NCBI GenBank assembly: GCA_017849435.1
Contig: JAFIGY010000020.1
Span: 1-64,000, forward strand
From: Chitinophaga niabensis
Lineage (GTDB): Bacteria; Bacteroidota; Bacteroidia; Chitinophagales; Chitinophagaceae
Length of the DNA: 64,000 bases
Direction: 5' to 3'
How positions within the stretch are numbered: position 1 is the stretch's first letter; every line of letters starts with the position of its first letter. Below, piece after piece: positions 24,504-32,752 of the stretch. Under the pieces are notes generated by a model, which saw nothing but the letters and a program-made list of their open reading frames with translations, was not told the DNA's origin and made no database searches. Made by a program: the position numbers and the translations under genes.

Positions 24504-26348
24504 CTAGTCCCACGTTTGGTTGGACAGCTTGCTTTCCATCAGGCGTGTGCCCGTACCGTCGTACAGCCGTGCGCCCCAGAGCTTGATGCGGTACTGGTTG
24601 GCGGGGTTCAGGCCACGGATCCGGAGCACAATACCTTCCACGGTATATTCAGAAAGATACATATTGTCTCTGACCGCTTCCTTCGGATAGTCGCCCACAT
24701 CACCTTCCAGACCGCCAAAGTTCATCGCCTGCGTGGTCACGGAACCATCATACGTGGGCGTACCGATCAGCTGAACGCTCAGCGGTGTGGTGATGTTCGC
24801 TGTTGTAGCAAGATCGCTGATCAATGCGCCATCGCGGAAACCCAGCGCTCCACCGGAACCATACCAGTTGTTCCAGTACTTGCCAAACTTGTCCGGCGAC
24901 GGCGTGGGCCAGCCGGTGACCTGGTTGTTCGCAGGGTTGATGGTGTATTGGTTATCACCACCCAGATCAATCAACACACGATGATCGAAATTATTCCCGA
25001 TCGCATCCGGAGGCACCAGTGAAGTAATGTTGGACGTGATCGTTGCCGAGCTGGCCAGTTCCCCTTTCACCCGGAAATAAATCAGGCCTGTACGCGGTTT
25101 TGTATAAGTCTTTTTGACGATGTTGCCGCTGGAGATACTATCAAACCGCGCCCAGTTAGTGCCGTCATAGGAAGTATCGATCACATATCGGTTCACACCG
25201 TTGAGCGGCTGGAAGTAATTTTCGATCACTTTGAAAAAGGCGCGTGCGAGCACTTGCGTACCGGCAGCATTCAGGTGCAGACCATCCCCGGAATCATACA
25301 GTGGTAGCGGATTCTGTACGTTGCTGGGGTCTGCGATGAGATTGTATACATCAACCACCCGGTTGGGCCAGGCATTCCGGATACTGTCGCCCAAACCCCA
25401 CAGCAAATTGTACTGGTAAGCGTTCATTCCGGCGCGGGGTTGCGTGGTATGGAAAATGATCGGCACTCCTTTGCTGCGCGCCAGATTATCGAGGTAATGC
25501 ATGTTTGCCATGGAAACACCCACATCGATGTTATTGCTGGCATCGTTGCTGGTCAGCACACAATAGATAAAATCAGGGTTAAGGCTTAGCGCAGTTTCAA
25601 TATTGTGACCTTTAGTTCCTCCCATATCCACGGGCATTACGTTCTTGGTAGTATAGCCCCCTACGGCAATATTCACCCAGGTGGGAGAAATGGTATTAGC
25701 CGTCAGCCAGGCACTGATCCTGTCCGTGAGCCTGTCGGGGTAGGAAGTACCCACCCCTTCCAGTGTAGAAGAACCAATACCTACAACTTTCGGTTTATGG
25801 TACAGGGAGGTATGATTGGTGGTCCACCGAAGCACAAAAGTATTGTCTCCATTATCGAAGACACCCGCGTTTAGCTCCTTCAGATTGGATGCTGTGCCGG
25901 TGGGCGCTTGCGGATCATCGGTATCAAAGCCTTCCGAAGCTTCAATGTAGATATTGTCCGTATCCGCCAATGCCGGATAAAAAGTGATCTCCCCGATAGC
26001 ATTATCAAAAGTGATCCCTTTGGCATAATTACGATACTGAAAAAGTCCGTTCCGCCAGACTTTCACATGTTTTTTGATAAAAGCGGAATCCTTGTAAGTG
26101 CTTGCACCCACTGCAGGAAAATTGGGGGCGCCGGGTTTGAACTGAAATGCTTTTCCCAGCTTGCGGAAAGCCGTACGGCCACTGTTCTGATTGAAAAGGA
26201 ATCCACCATTCTGTTTGCTGGAATTCTCGATGATCAGCTCAGCATTCTCAATCCTGACCGTGTCTTTGGAAACCTTTAAAGATACCTGCTGTGCAAAGGC
26301 GGTGTTAAATAGCAACACCAGGCATGCTAGTGAAAATAGAATGCGCAT
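24504..26348 (-). CDS. SGNH/GDSL-type hydrolase, N-terminal part of a gene interrupted by TAG
   Basis: This is 614 aa from the ATG at 26348, chosen because it directly starts a clear signal peptide (MRILFSLACLVLLF, ending FAQ). The N-terminal 120 residues are a beta domain. An SGNH hydrolase follows at about 185-375. Block I is GIGSSTLEG, with the nucleophile Ser193 or Ser194. Block II is NIAVGGYTT, block III reads CVLTSND, and block V is DGLHLNAAG with Asp355/His358. The family are esterases, often carbohydrate deacetylases. A beta module (SYDGTNWARF) and the start of a carbohydrate-binding-like module (GLNPANQYRIKLWG) come next. The ORF stops in the middle of that module at a TAG, after which the same frame stays open for 338 codons. 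The catalytic domain itself is intact. Confidence 0.75.
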   Translation of the reverse strand: MRILFSLACLVLLFNTAFAQQVSLKVSKDTVRIENAELIIENSSKQNGGFLFNQNSGRTAFRKLGKAFQFKPGAPNFPAVGASTYKDSAFIKKHVKVWRNGLFQYRNYAKGITFDNAIGEITFYPALADTDNIYIEASEGFDTDDPQAPTGTASNLKELNAGVFDNGDNTFVLRWTTNHTSLYHKPKVVGIGSSTLEGVGTSYPDRLTDRISAWLTANTISPTWVNIAVGGYTTKNVMPVDMGGTKGHNIETALSLNPDFIYCVLTSNDASNNIDVGVSMANMHYLDNLARSKGVPIIFHTTQPRAGMNAYQYNLLWGLGDSIRNAWPNRVVDVYNLIADPSNVQNPLPLYDSGDGLHLNAAGTQVLARAFFKVIENYFQPLNGVNRYVIDTSYDGTNWARFDSISSGNIVKKTYTKPRTGLIYFRVKGELASSATITSNITSLVPPDAIGNNFDHRVLIDLGGDNQYTINPANNQVTGWPTPSPDKFGKYWNNWYGSGGALGFRDGALISDLATTANITTPLSVQLIGTPTYDGSVTTQAMNFGGLEGDVGDYPKEAVRDNMYLSEYTVEGIVLRIRGLNPANQYRIKLWGARLYDGTGTRLMESKLSNQTWD

Positions 26349-26879
26349 ATGAAGACAAAAAAGGGGTGAGTATCGGGCACAACGAGTCCCTGTCATGCAT
26401 CACTTCAGATGAATGAAAAGACGCCTGTGCCGGCGATGTGAAAATTCAATAATAAAATTGCCTGACCGGAATAAGCTGCGTTATTCCTTAAACAAATCCG
26501 TGGATTCCGTTAAAAAGGGCTGTAGGGAAGTCCTGTGTAAAGGCTCGGGATCTGCTGCTATAAGGGCGTTAAATAGCATAAAACGGGCGTTAAACAATCG
26601 GTGCATGTCTCAAATGTATAGGTTTAATAAAATAAATGACTCTGTTTTCAGGATCGCGGTAAGCGAGGCTTTATTCGCAATTGAACAAACAAACTGTACA
26701 GGGACGTGTTACTTGTCACATGATAGCACAAAGAAAAATCAAAAAAAATAAAGAAAAAAAATTTTGATTCTGTTTTTTTTCTATTTTATAAGTTTCGCTG
26801 CCTGTTCTTTGCAGTGGCTCCGGGAGCAAGCGCAGGAAATCATGCTGATTTACTTAAATTGCAACACAACACGAATACC
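26349..26879. other. 531-base intergenic region between the divergent SGNH and DUF6157 genes
   Basis: No convincing gene is present. The part next to the DUF6157 gene is very AT-rich, with A and T runs at 26727-26785, as expected for a promoter. A TAAGTTTC at 26789 is one base from the Bacteroidota -7 consensus, but no -33 element lies at the right distance. A 10-base direct repeat occurs at 26564 and 26585. A 112-codon plus-strand ORF here (26413-26751) has atypical composition and was not accepted. Confidence 0.5.
26564..26594. promoter_or_regulatory. Paired 10-base direct repeat (possible operator)
   Basis: GGGCGTTAAA occurs exactly at 26564-26573 and again at 26585-26594. The start-to-start distance is 21 bases, two helical turns, so both copies face the same side of the helix, as for a dimeric regulator. 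It lies about 215 bases upstream of the SGNH gene start and about 285 bases upstream of the DUF6157 gene. A regulator is not known. Confidence 0.35.
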
Positions 26880-27293
26880 ATGAAAACGCACAGCACAAAC
26901 TACGAGGATACCTTTATCGAAGTAGCGGAAGATTGCCCGGCAAAAAACGGAGAGGTTCCTCCATTGAAAGGCGGCGAAGAGACCATCGCATCTATCCAAT
27001 TCGATATGATCATCAAAAATCCTTACAAATTCACATCTGACGATGTGATCTTTCAAACATTTGCCAGACGGAATAATATTGCATCCAGCCAACAACAAAA
27101 AGCAAGAGAAGAGTTTTTCTCAAAAGGGCAGCCCTGCTTAAGGGCTTCCCCGCTGACAAAGCGCTACGGGTGGGGAGTACATAGCAATAAGGAAGGCAGG
27201 ATTGCAATCTATGGCTGCGAAACCAGGGAATACAAAAAGTTTTTAACTGACAAATCCCTCAAGGTGGTAAAAGCGATGAGATCCACCCGGTAA
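26880..27293 (+). CDS. DUF6157 family protein
   Basis: This 137-aa soluble protein matches the DUF6157 family along its whole length. Family features are the start NYEDTFIEVAEDCP, the central FDMIIKNPYKFTSDDV, the FFSKGQPCLRASPLTKRYGWG block, and the end AIYGCETREYKK. The start is set at the ATG at 26880, because family members begin a few residues before the TNY motif. An in-frame start at 26814 would add 22 residues unlike the family. No enzymatic function is known. It is flanked by AT-rich sequence and probably transcribed alone. Confidence 0.85.
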   Translation: MKTHSTNYEDTFIEVAEDCPAKNGEVPPLKGGEETIASIQFDMIIKNPYKFTSDDVIFQTFARRNNIASSQQQKAREEFFSKGQPCLRASPLTKRYGWGVHSNKEGRIAIYGCETREYKKFLTDKSLKVVKAMRSTR

Positions 27294-27390
27294 ACAGTCG
27301 TCTTGTACACATACAAGCAACACAGCAATTTTGACAGCAACAATTAGATCATTTACCCGTCCGATCTGGCAGATCCTGCAAAATTTACAT

Positions 27391-27398
27391 TATATTTG
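27391..27398 (+). promoter_or_regulatory. Candidate Bacteroidota -7 promoter element
   Basis: TATATTTG matches the Bacteroidota -7 consensus TAnnTTTG exactly, about 163 bases upstream of the astacin-type protease start. No good -33 TTTG lies 17-19 bases upstream, so support is limited. Confidence 0.3.
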
Positions 27399-27560
27399 AA
27401 AAGCTAAGACGTCAACCTATACACATCTGCTATCTTGAAAAGAAGAATCAGCCCGGTTGTTGCCCAATGCTAACTAAACGGCCCGCACCGGATCGCTGGT
27501 CTGTATTCAGCGCATATATAAACCATGCACGAACCCCGCTATCATCTTAAACCCAGTTAT

Positions 27561-28784
27561 ATGAAACCTGTAACACCCTTACTCGCACTACTTGCTGCCT
27601 GTTGGTTCGGCTGCAAGAGCAAAGAAAACCTGAACCCTCAACTTCCACCTCCCTCCCCTGTTGAGACCAGCCAACAGGCAGGCAATTTCTACTTCCCTAA
27701 GAGCTACATCCCTGGCCAGGTGATCAAGATCGAAAAAGGAAAATCCGTATTCTATGTCGAAAAATCCGGTGAATATTACCGGATGGAAGGCGATATTCTG
27801 TTTACGCAAGAGCAGGTCAGGCTTATGCTTCAGGCCGCCCCCAATGCCCGCGCAGTTACCGGAGACGTTATCAAGCTCTGGCCTGGTGGCGTAGTTCCTT
27901 ACACAATCAATGCAAACGTAACAACCACAGGCGATACTTCTATTAGCCGGGCCATTCAACACTGGGAATCAAAAACCGCGATCCGATTCGTACCCCGCAC
28001 CAATCAGGCCGACTATATCGAATTCACTGGCAGCAATTCAAACAATTCTTTCATCGGCAGAAAAGGCGGTGCACAGACCGTTAATTTCGTCCAGAACAGC
28101 TCCTGTACGCTGATACATGAACTGGGCCATGCCATTGGCTTCTTTCATGAGCAGTCGAGGGCTGATCGCAATAGTTTCATCAGTATCAACTGGAACAACA
28201 TCCGGCCGGAGATGCAGTTCAATTTCCAAACCTATGTGGAGCAGGGTGAGAATGGTTTGGATATCGGCACCTTCGATTTTGAATCTATTATGTTGTATCC
28301 TTCCATTATCACTGACGGCAATTTCGTTTATAATACCGGCATTCGCACCATCTCACGCCTGACCGGACCCCCCGAATACTGGCCCAATATCTGCGCCCTT
28401 TCCCAGGGCGATATTGAATCGGCCAATGCGCTTTATCGACCTGTATACCTGAAGGCTGTATATGGTATTGACGACAGAAGCAGCGAATGGGAAGATGATT
28501 ACACTTCCTATCTCAGTGTGAATGTTTTCAGCGATGCAGCCGGTACGATACCGCTGAATCTGCCCCGCAGGCTACAGGTCAAATACAGCATCAGCACTTA
28601 CGAGCATCCTTCCATTTACGGCGGTTATAATAGTGTTATCACGCTCGAACCCGGCCAGCAGTCTTATTTCATCACCTCTGGCGTGTCCGGATGCCGTTAT
28701 GACGGAAGCATGAACCCGGTACCGGGTTGTCGCTGGACCTCCCTTGGGTTACTGGGTGGGCCAAGCTATACGATTGTTCCATGA
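27561..28784 (+). CDS. Astacin-type (M12A) zinc metalloprotease, lipoprotein
   Basis: This is 407 aa from the ATG at 27561, chosen because it starts a lipoprotein signal peptide (Cys18 the likely lipidated residue). The zinc-binding motif HELGHAIGFFHEQSR starts at His186 and matches the astacin HExxHxxGFxHExxR pattern. It is followed by ADRN in the place of the family's usual RxDRD. The Met-turn is present as SIMLYPS, where astacins usually have SxMHY. The catalytic domain covers about 110-310, and the last 100 residues are an uncharacterised beta domain. It should be a surface- or periplasm-facing endopeptidase anchored by lipid. There is no operon partner, and the gene ends at a perfect hairpin. 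Confidence 0.88.
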   Translation: MKPVTPLLALLAACWFGCKSKENLNPQLPPPSPVETSQQAGNFYFPKSYIPGQVIKIEKGKSVFYVEKSGEYYRMEGDILFTQEQVRLMLQAAPNARAVTGDVIKLWPGGVVPYTINANVTTTGDTSISRAIQHWESKTAIRFVPRTNQADYIEFTGSNSNNSFIGRKGGAQTVNFVQNSSCTLIHELGHAIGFFHEQSRADRNSFISINWNNIRPEMQFNFQTYVEQGENGLDIGTFDFESIMLYPSIITDGNFVYNTGIRTISRLTGPPEYWPNICALSQGDIESANALYRPVYLKAVYGIDDRSSEWEDDYTSYLSVNVFSDAAGTIPLNLPRRLQVKYSISTYEHPSIYGGYNSVITLEPGQQSYFITSGVSGCRYDGSMNPVPGCRWTSLGLLGGPSYTIVP

Positions 28785-28804
28785 GACGCTGCAAGCTTAA
28801 TACA

Positions 28805-28832
28805 GAAGGCTGATCAATTTCGATCAGCCTTC
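28805..28832. terminator. Perfect hairpin between convergent genes (bidirectional terminator)
   Basis: Arms 28805-28815 and 28822-28832 are exact reverse complements (11 bases) around a 6-base loop. It sits in the 59-base gap between the protease gene (plus) and the GDPD gene (minus). No long T-run follows on either side, but perfect symmetry and position suit termination from both directions. Confidence 0.65.
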
Positions 28833-28843
28833 AACGCTAAGTC

Positions 28844-29629
28844 CTATCTTCTATCCAGAAACCTCACCAATGCCTCCGGATGATCCGTCTGCATCCCCTG
28901 CACCCCCTTCTCCATCGCCTCTTTCCAATCCGCAGGCCCCTCCGCCGGATGTTGCACATCCAGCCACACCATCACATGGTATTGCCGCGCTACCGCTATC
29001 ATAGCGGAATCGGTGATATTATCCAGTACGCGTATCTGCGTCTGCTGTAAGAAAATCGCCAATTGCTCCGTTGTTTTGATTTCCGCCGGCAGGCTGGTCA
29101 TCAATGGTACCGCCGGTGCTATTGTCCGCCAGGTGCTATATTGTTCCCGACTGTTCAGATATACGACCACCCGTTTCTCCATGCCCGCTGCTTTCAACTG
29201 TTCCCAGGCAGCGGTCACATCGGCGGATTTGAAATCGAGATAGATATTCAACTTTCCTTTGCAGGCCTGCAACGCTTCTTCAAACGTCGGCACCCGGTAT
29301 TCCTTTCCGTCCGTGCTGCGTATCTTCATATCTTTGATCGCGGCGAGTGTGAGGTCTGCTACGCGCCCTTTACCATCTGTTGTTCGGTCTACCGTAGCAT
29401 CGTGCATGAGCACCAGCTTACCATCCAGAGTGGTGCGCAGGTCCAGCTCCACATAATCCGCATCACAGGCAATGGTGGCGGCAATAGCAGCTACTGTGTT
29501 TTCCGGCACAGCCACATGATTGCCACGATGTGCGATCACCACCAGCGGGCGCTTAACGGCCGGCAGCTCTTGCGCGGCAGCAGAGGCTACTACCAGCAGG
29601 GCAATGGCCAACAGGAAAATGCGTGGCAT
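28844..29629 (-). CDS. Glycerophosphodiester phosphodiesterase family protein, exported
   Basis: This 261-aa protein has a signal peptide (about 1-20). The GDPD TIM barrel shows the catalytic and metal motifs in order: AHRGN at about 33-37, PENT, then YVELDLR with the metal-binding Glu and Asp, then MHDATVDRTTDG with the second catalytic His, and YLDFK. A late QTDHPE also matches the family. It should hydrolyse glycerophosphodiesters to glycerol-3-phosphate and an alcohol in the periplasm. Its start is three bases after the stop of the PhoPQ-related gene, and it is the last gene of the sigma/FecR/SusCD operon, so its substrate may be linked to what that SusCD pair imports. Confidence 0.88.
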   Translation of the reverse strand: MPRIFLLAIALLVVASAAAQELPAVKRPLVVIAHRGNHVAVPENTVAAIAATIACDADYVELDLRTTLDGKLVLMHDATVDRTTDGKGRVADLTLAAIKDMKIRSTDGKEYRVPTFEEALQACKGKLNIYLDFKSADVTAAWEQLKAAGMEKRVVVYLNSREQYSTWRTIAPAVPLMTSLPAEIKTTEQLAIFLQQTQIRVLDNITDSAMIAVARQYHVMVWLDVQHPAEGPADWKEAMEKGVQGMQTDHPEALVRFLDRR

Positions 29630-29632
29630 GGG

Positions 29633-30979
29633 TTACAATATTGCTTTGGTATCGGTCACGAATACACGTGTACTTACGGTGTAGGTGCCGCCGGTTTTGT
29701 TCTGGTATTTCAGGTCCACGTAAAAAGCGCGATAGCCGCTCTGTGGAAAGGTGGTCGTAACGCTCACTTTCGATCTGTGCGCCAGCCCCAAACTTTTGGA
29801 TTCCCATTTGTCATTGCGGAAATCCAGGTCTGTTGAGTTGGCAGACCACAGGATCACGTCCACCAACTGGTCAGCTGTTGCGGTGGCGGTCAATTGTATA
29901 TCCTTTTTATGCGTACGGGTGGTCCAGCGGCATTCAGGATACGACAGCTTCCGGAGTGTCATGCCGAAGAAAGCGCTCAATCCTTCAAACGCCTGCACCT
30001 TATCCCCAAGGCCGTGGCCCGCGTTCGGTACATAGTTGATGAGATTTTTACCGGGGATGCTATCGATGTAATTCTTGATATTATCTACTACCCAGTATTC
30101 ATCATTCGTACCCATGAATATCATTTTGGGCATGGACAAAGTGCTTCTGTACGCATATGGATCGATCATCGTGTTAATAGCCACTCCTTCCGCGCTGTGC
30201 ACAGTTTGCGGGATGCCCAGCTTCACGTAATCTTCTATCTGATCGCTATACGCTTTCCAGGTTTTTATCTGGTAATCCAGGCTTACCGGCATGTTCAGCA
30301 CATCGATCACCATGGGGGCAATGGCCACTACCCTGCTGTCGTTAGCACCTGTCAGCCAGGTGGTCCAGCCACGTTTGGATGCGCCGGAAACCAGGAAGCC
30401 CTTCACCCTTCGCCCCACTTTTTCACCGGAAAACTCCTGCATCGCATCCATCGCTCTTACCGCGCTTTTCACCATGGGGAACAACAAAGGCCAGGTGTAA
30501 TCCCCATCCTTCTTGAACTGGTGAAGGGTGTAGGAGATCAGCGCATCTTCCGTGAGCTTACCAAAGAGTGGCTGGTTGGGCGTTTGCCGCAATACCGCGG
30601 TGATCGCATGATTAATGACGGCGGTCTTGCCAATCTGTTGAAAGAGAGCATCGTCAGCGCCATTCCAATTTGGCAGCCCTTCTTTCAGGGCGCCGCCGGT
30701 GATAAAGAGCATGGCACTGTCGTACCGGATATCCTGCGGTACAAATATGGTCAGCTGGTGCTTCCAGGTGTACTCCCGCCATTGCTGCGATGTGAGCAAC
30801 AGGCTATAAGCTTTACCGTTAGGGATATCGAAAGAATCTTTCATCTCCCATTTGAACGAGGCGTCGCCGTTGTTCAGGTAGCTTTTCAACGCAGTAGCCG
30901 GAGTAACGGGCTGCTGGGCGAACAGGGTGGTCATGCCGGAGAGGAAAATAACGAGGGTATTGAGCAAGCGATGTTTCAT
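29633..30979 (-). CDS. PhoPQ-activated pathogenicity-related (PqaA-type) alpha/beta hydrolase
   Basis: This 448-aa exported protein has a signal peptide (about 1-22, FAQ cleavage). It matches the PhoPQ-related family (PF10142), an alpha/beta-hydrolase group. The nucleophile elbow reads GASKRGW. Further family marks are TWLTGANDSRVVAIAPMVID, MIFMGTNDEYW and the His-bearing NAGHGLG. The beta-rich C-terminal 110 residues are also typical. The reaction is not established for the family; PqaA of Salmonella is linked to antimicrobial-peptide resistance. It lies 45 bases after the SusD gene and just before the GDPD gene, all on one strand, which suggests a shared substrate. Confidence 0.88.
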   Translation of the reverse strand: MKHRLLNTLVIFLSGMTTLFAQQPVTPATALKSYLNNGDASFKWEMKDSFDIPNGKAYSLLLTSQQWREYTWKHQLTIFVPQDIRYDSAMLFITGGALKEGLPNWNGADDALFQQIGKTAVINHAITAVLRQTPNQPLFGKLTEDALISYTLHQFKKDGDYTWPLLFPMVKSAVRAMDAMQEFSGEKVGRRVKGFLVSGASKRGWTTWLTGANDSRVVAIAPMVIDVLNMPVSLDYQIKTWKAYSDQIEDYVKLGIPQTVHSAEGVAINTMIDPYAYRSTLSMPKMIFMGTNDEYWVVDNIKNYIDSIPGKNLINYVPNAGHGLGDKVQAFEGLSAFFGMTLRKLSYPECRWTTRTHKKDIQLTATATADQLVDVILWSANSTDLDFRNDKWESKSLGLAHRSKVSVTTTFPQSGYRAFYVDLKYQNKTGGTYTVSTRVFVTDTKAIL

Positions 30980-31024
30980 ATATAAACTGATTAATGAAAT
31001 ATAACAAATTATTCCGGCGACAGA

Positions 31025-32743
31025 TCACCAGGGTTTACCGGTGCCCTGCAGCACCCAGGGCTTCGACCAGGGACTGTTCCTGATACCATTGGCGCCATAG
31101 GCGGAATAGCTGGTCACTTCCAGTTTTTCCATGGCCTGCGTAGCGCTGGCTTTGTTCAGGTTGCGCTCATCCAGCATATAATACAACCGCACCGGCACAA
31201 CGGGCGCTTTGGCGTTGGGGCCTCCCCGCAATACCGGATAGCCTGTCCGCTTGTAATCAAACCATGCTTCTGCTGCGGCCGTCCAACTGGCGATCCATTT
31301 CTGGAGGATGATCTGCTGCTGCGTATTATTGAACTTCACGGCAGGCTGTGCGAGGTAAGCGCTCGCATAACCGCCAACGCCCCAGACATTCAGGGAAGCC
31401 TGGATGCCGGCATTGTAATGCGTTGCCGCATCGCCCGCCGCCCAGCCTTTCACTGCGGAAGCTTCCGCCAGTATGAAATGCACTTCCGCGGCCGAGATCA
31501 GCCTTGCTTTCAGCAGGGGGCCTTTGGCCTGCTTGTAGATGTCACTGAGCCAGGAAACATGCGGGTTCCGGGAGGCCTGGCTCGCATCCGGACTAAGGTT
31601 ATATACAGCCGGACCAGGAATGGCCGGCGGAAGTCCCACATAATTTTCATCCTGGTTGATATCATTCACCGTCAATCCTCTCGCAGCCAGCACGTCTGGC
31701 GAAATATACCGCACCTTCCTGCTTTCGCCGCCCACTACGGTATCTACCGGCTTATACACATTACCGGTACCGGCGGGTTTGGTGTCATCTACCCGCAAAA
31801 AACATTGCACTTTGGCAGCCCATACGCCCAGCCTGGGATCGCGGAGGGATTGCAGGGTGTTCACCAGCGTGCTGCACATTTTCAGCCTGCGGTAATTGCT
31901 GCTGTCGCTGTCGTACACCACGTTCGCAGGCCAGGAATCTGCGTTGCTGTTGCCGGGGAAGGACATCGTGGCATCTTCCGATCCGTCTATGCTCAGGATC
32001 AGTGGATACTGCGCGGGACTGGCCATGATCTTTTCGATACCGGCCCTGGCTACATCCGGAAGTTTCTCTGACAGGCGCATGTAGTACCGCAGGGCGAGGG
32101 AATTCGCCATTTTCCGCCATTTCACCGGCTCACCCTGATAATATACATCCACCACATCGATCGGATTGTTGTAAGCGCTTTTTGGTTTGGAAAGCAGGGT
32201 GTTGGCCTTTTCCAGGTCTGCCAGTATGCCGGTATAAATGGTTTGTTGCGGATCAAATGCGGGCAGGATGTTTTCCGTGCCGCCCTTTTGCCCCTGCAGC
32301 GCATACGTATACGGTGCATCTCCCCAGAGATCGGTGATCATGCCGAAGAGCAGAGATTTCATTACCAGCGCCACGCCCTGATGCATTTCGCTGTTCAATG
32401 CGACGCCCCGCTCATATACCAGCTGGTTGTTCCGCAGGATGTCATAATACTCCGTCCAACTGTTAGACCCGGCCCAGTCGTATTCATTGTGCGTGCCCGT
32501 CCAGCCGTCTTTCTGCGTGTGCTGCATCACACCGGCCATATCCTGATAACCAAGGTTCACGATCAGCATGCCCGTGGAAGTGAGCACAGTGGGCAATACC
32601 AGGTTCGGGTTCACGGTAGCAGGATTGGCGCCATTCGGGTCCTCGTTCATTTTCAGCAGGTTCTTTTTGCAGGAAGAAAAAACAAGACAGGCTCCTGCGA
32701 AGCCGAGTATGATGGATGTACGAATAGTATGCATATGTCTCAT
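31025..32743 (-). CDS. SusD-like outer-membrane lipoprotein (SusD/RagB family, SusD-2 type)
   Basis: This 572-aa protein has a lipoprotein signal peptide (lipobox FSSC, Cys25), followed by the NEDPNGANPATV-type start seen in the SusD-like-2 family. The helical scaffold contains DLWGDAPYT, HFILAEASAVKGW and the C-terminal WFDYKRTGYPVL motif, all standard for the family. It sits on the outer face of the SusC transporter and binds the ligand before import. The gene is ten bases after its SusC partner. An alternative ATG three codons in is possible. Confidence 0.92.
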   Translation of the reverse strand: MRHMHTIRTSIILGFAGACLVFSSCKKNLLKMNEDPNGANPATVNPNLVLPTVLTSTGMLIVNLGYQDMAGVMQHTQKDGWTGTHNEYDWAGSNSWTEYYDILRNNQLVYERGVALNSEMHQGVALVMKSLLFGMITDLWGDAPYTYALQGQKGGTENILPAFDPQQTIYTGILADLEKANTLLSKPKSAYNNPIDVVDVYYQGEPVKWRKMANSLALRYYMRLSEKLPDVARAGIEKIMASPAQYPLILSIDGSEDATMSFPGNSNADSWPANVVYDSDSSNYRRLKMCSTLVNTLQSLRDPRLGVWAAKVQCFLRVDDTKPAGTGNVYKPVDTVVGGESRKVRYISPDVLAARGLTVNDINQDENYVGLPPAIPGPAVYNLSPDASQASRNPHVSWLSDIYKQAKGPLLKARLISAAEVHFILAEASAVKGWAAGDAATHYNAGIQASLNVWGVGGYASAYLAQPAVKFNNTQQQIILQKWIASWTAAAEAWFDYKRTGYPVLRGGPNAKAPVVPVRLYYMLDERNLNKASATQAMEKLEVTSYSAYGANGIRNSPWSKPWVLQGTGKPW

Positions 32744-32752
32744 TTAGACCGC

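Noticed and set aside
26413-26751. 112-codon plus-strand ORF in the intergenic region
   Set aside because: Cys/Lys/Arg-rich translation without a domain, in a region otherwise looking like a promoter; no neighbour or ribosome site supports it.
26764-26796. TTG plus TAAGTTTC as a promoter of the DUF6157 gene
   Set aside because: The spacing is 22 bases and the -7 element has a mismatch, so it does not fit the Bacteroidota promoter.
27302-27317. 6-base inverted repeat just after the DUF6157 gene
   Set aside because: The stem is short and AT-rich and no T-run follows; too weak to call a terminator.
29894-30985. 363-codon plus-strand ORF opposite the PqaA-like gene
   Set aside because: The minus-strand gene has intact family motifs along its whole length; the opposite ORF has none.
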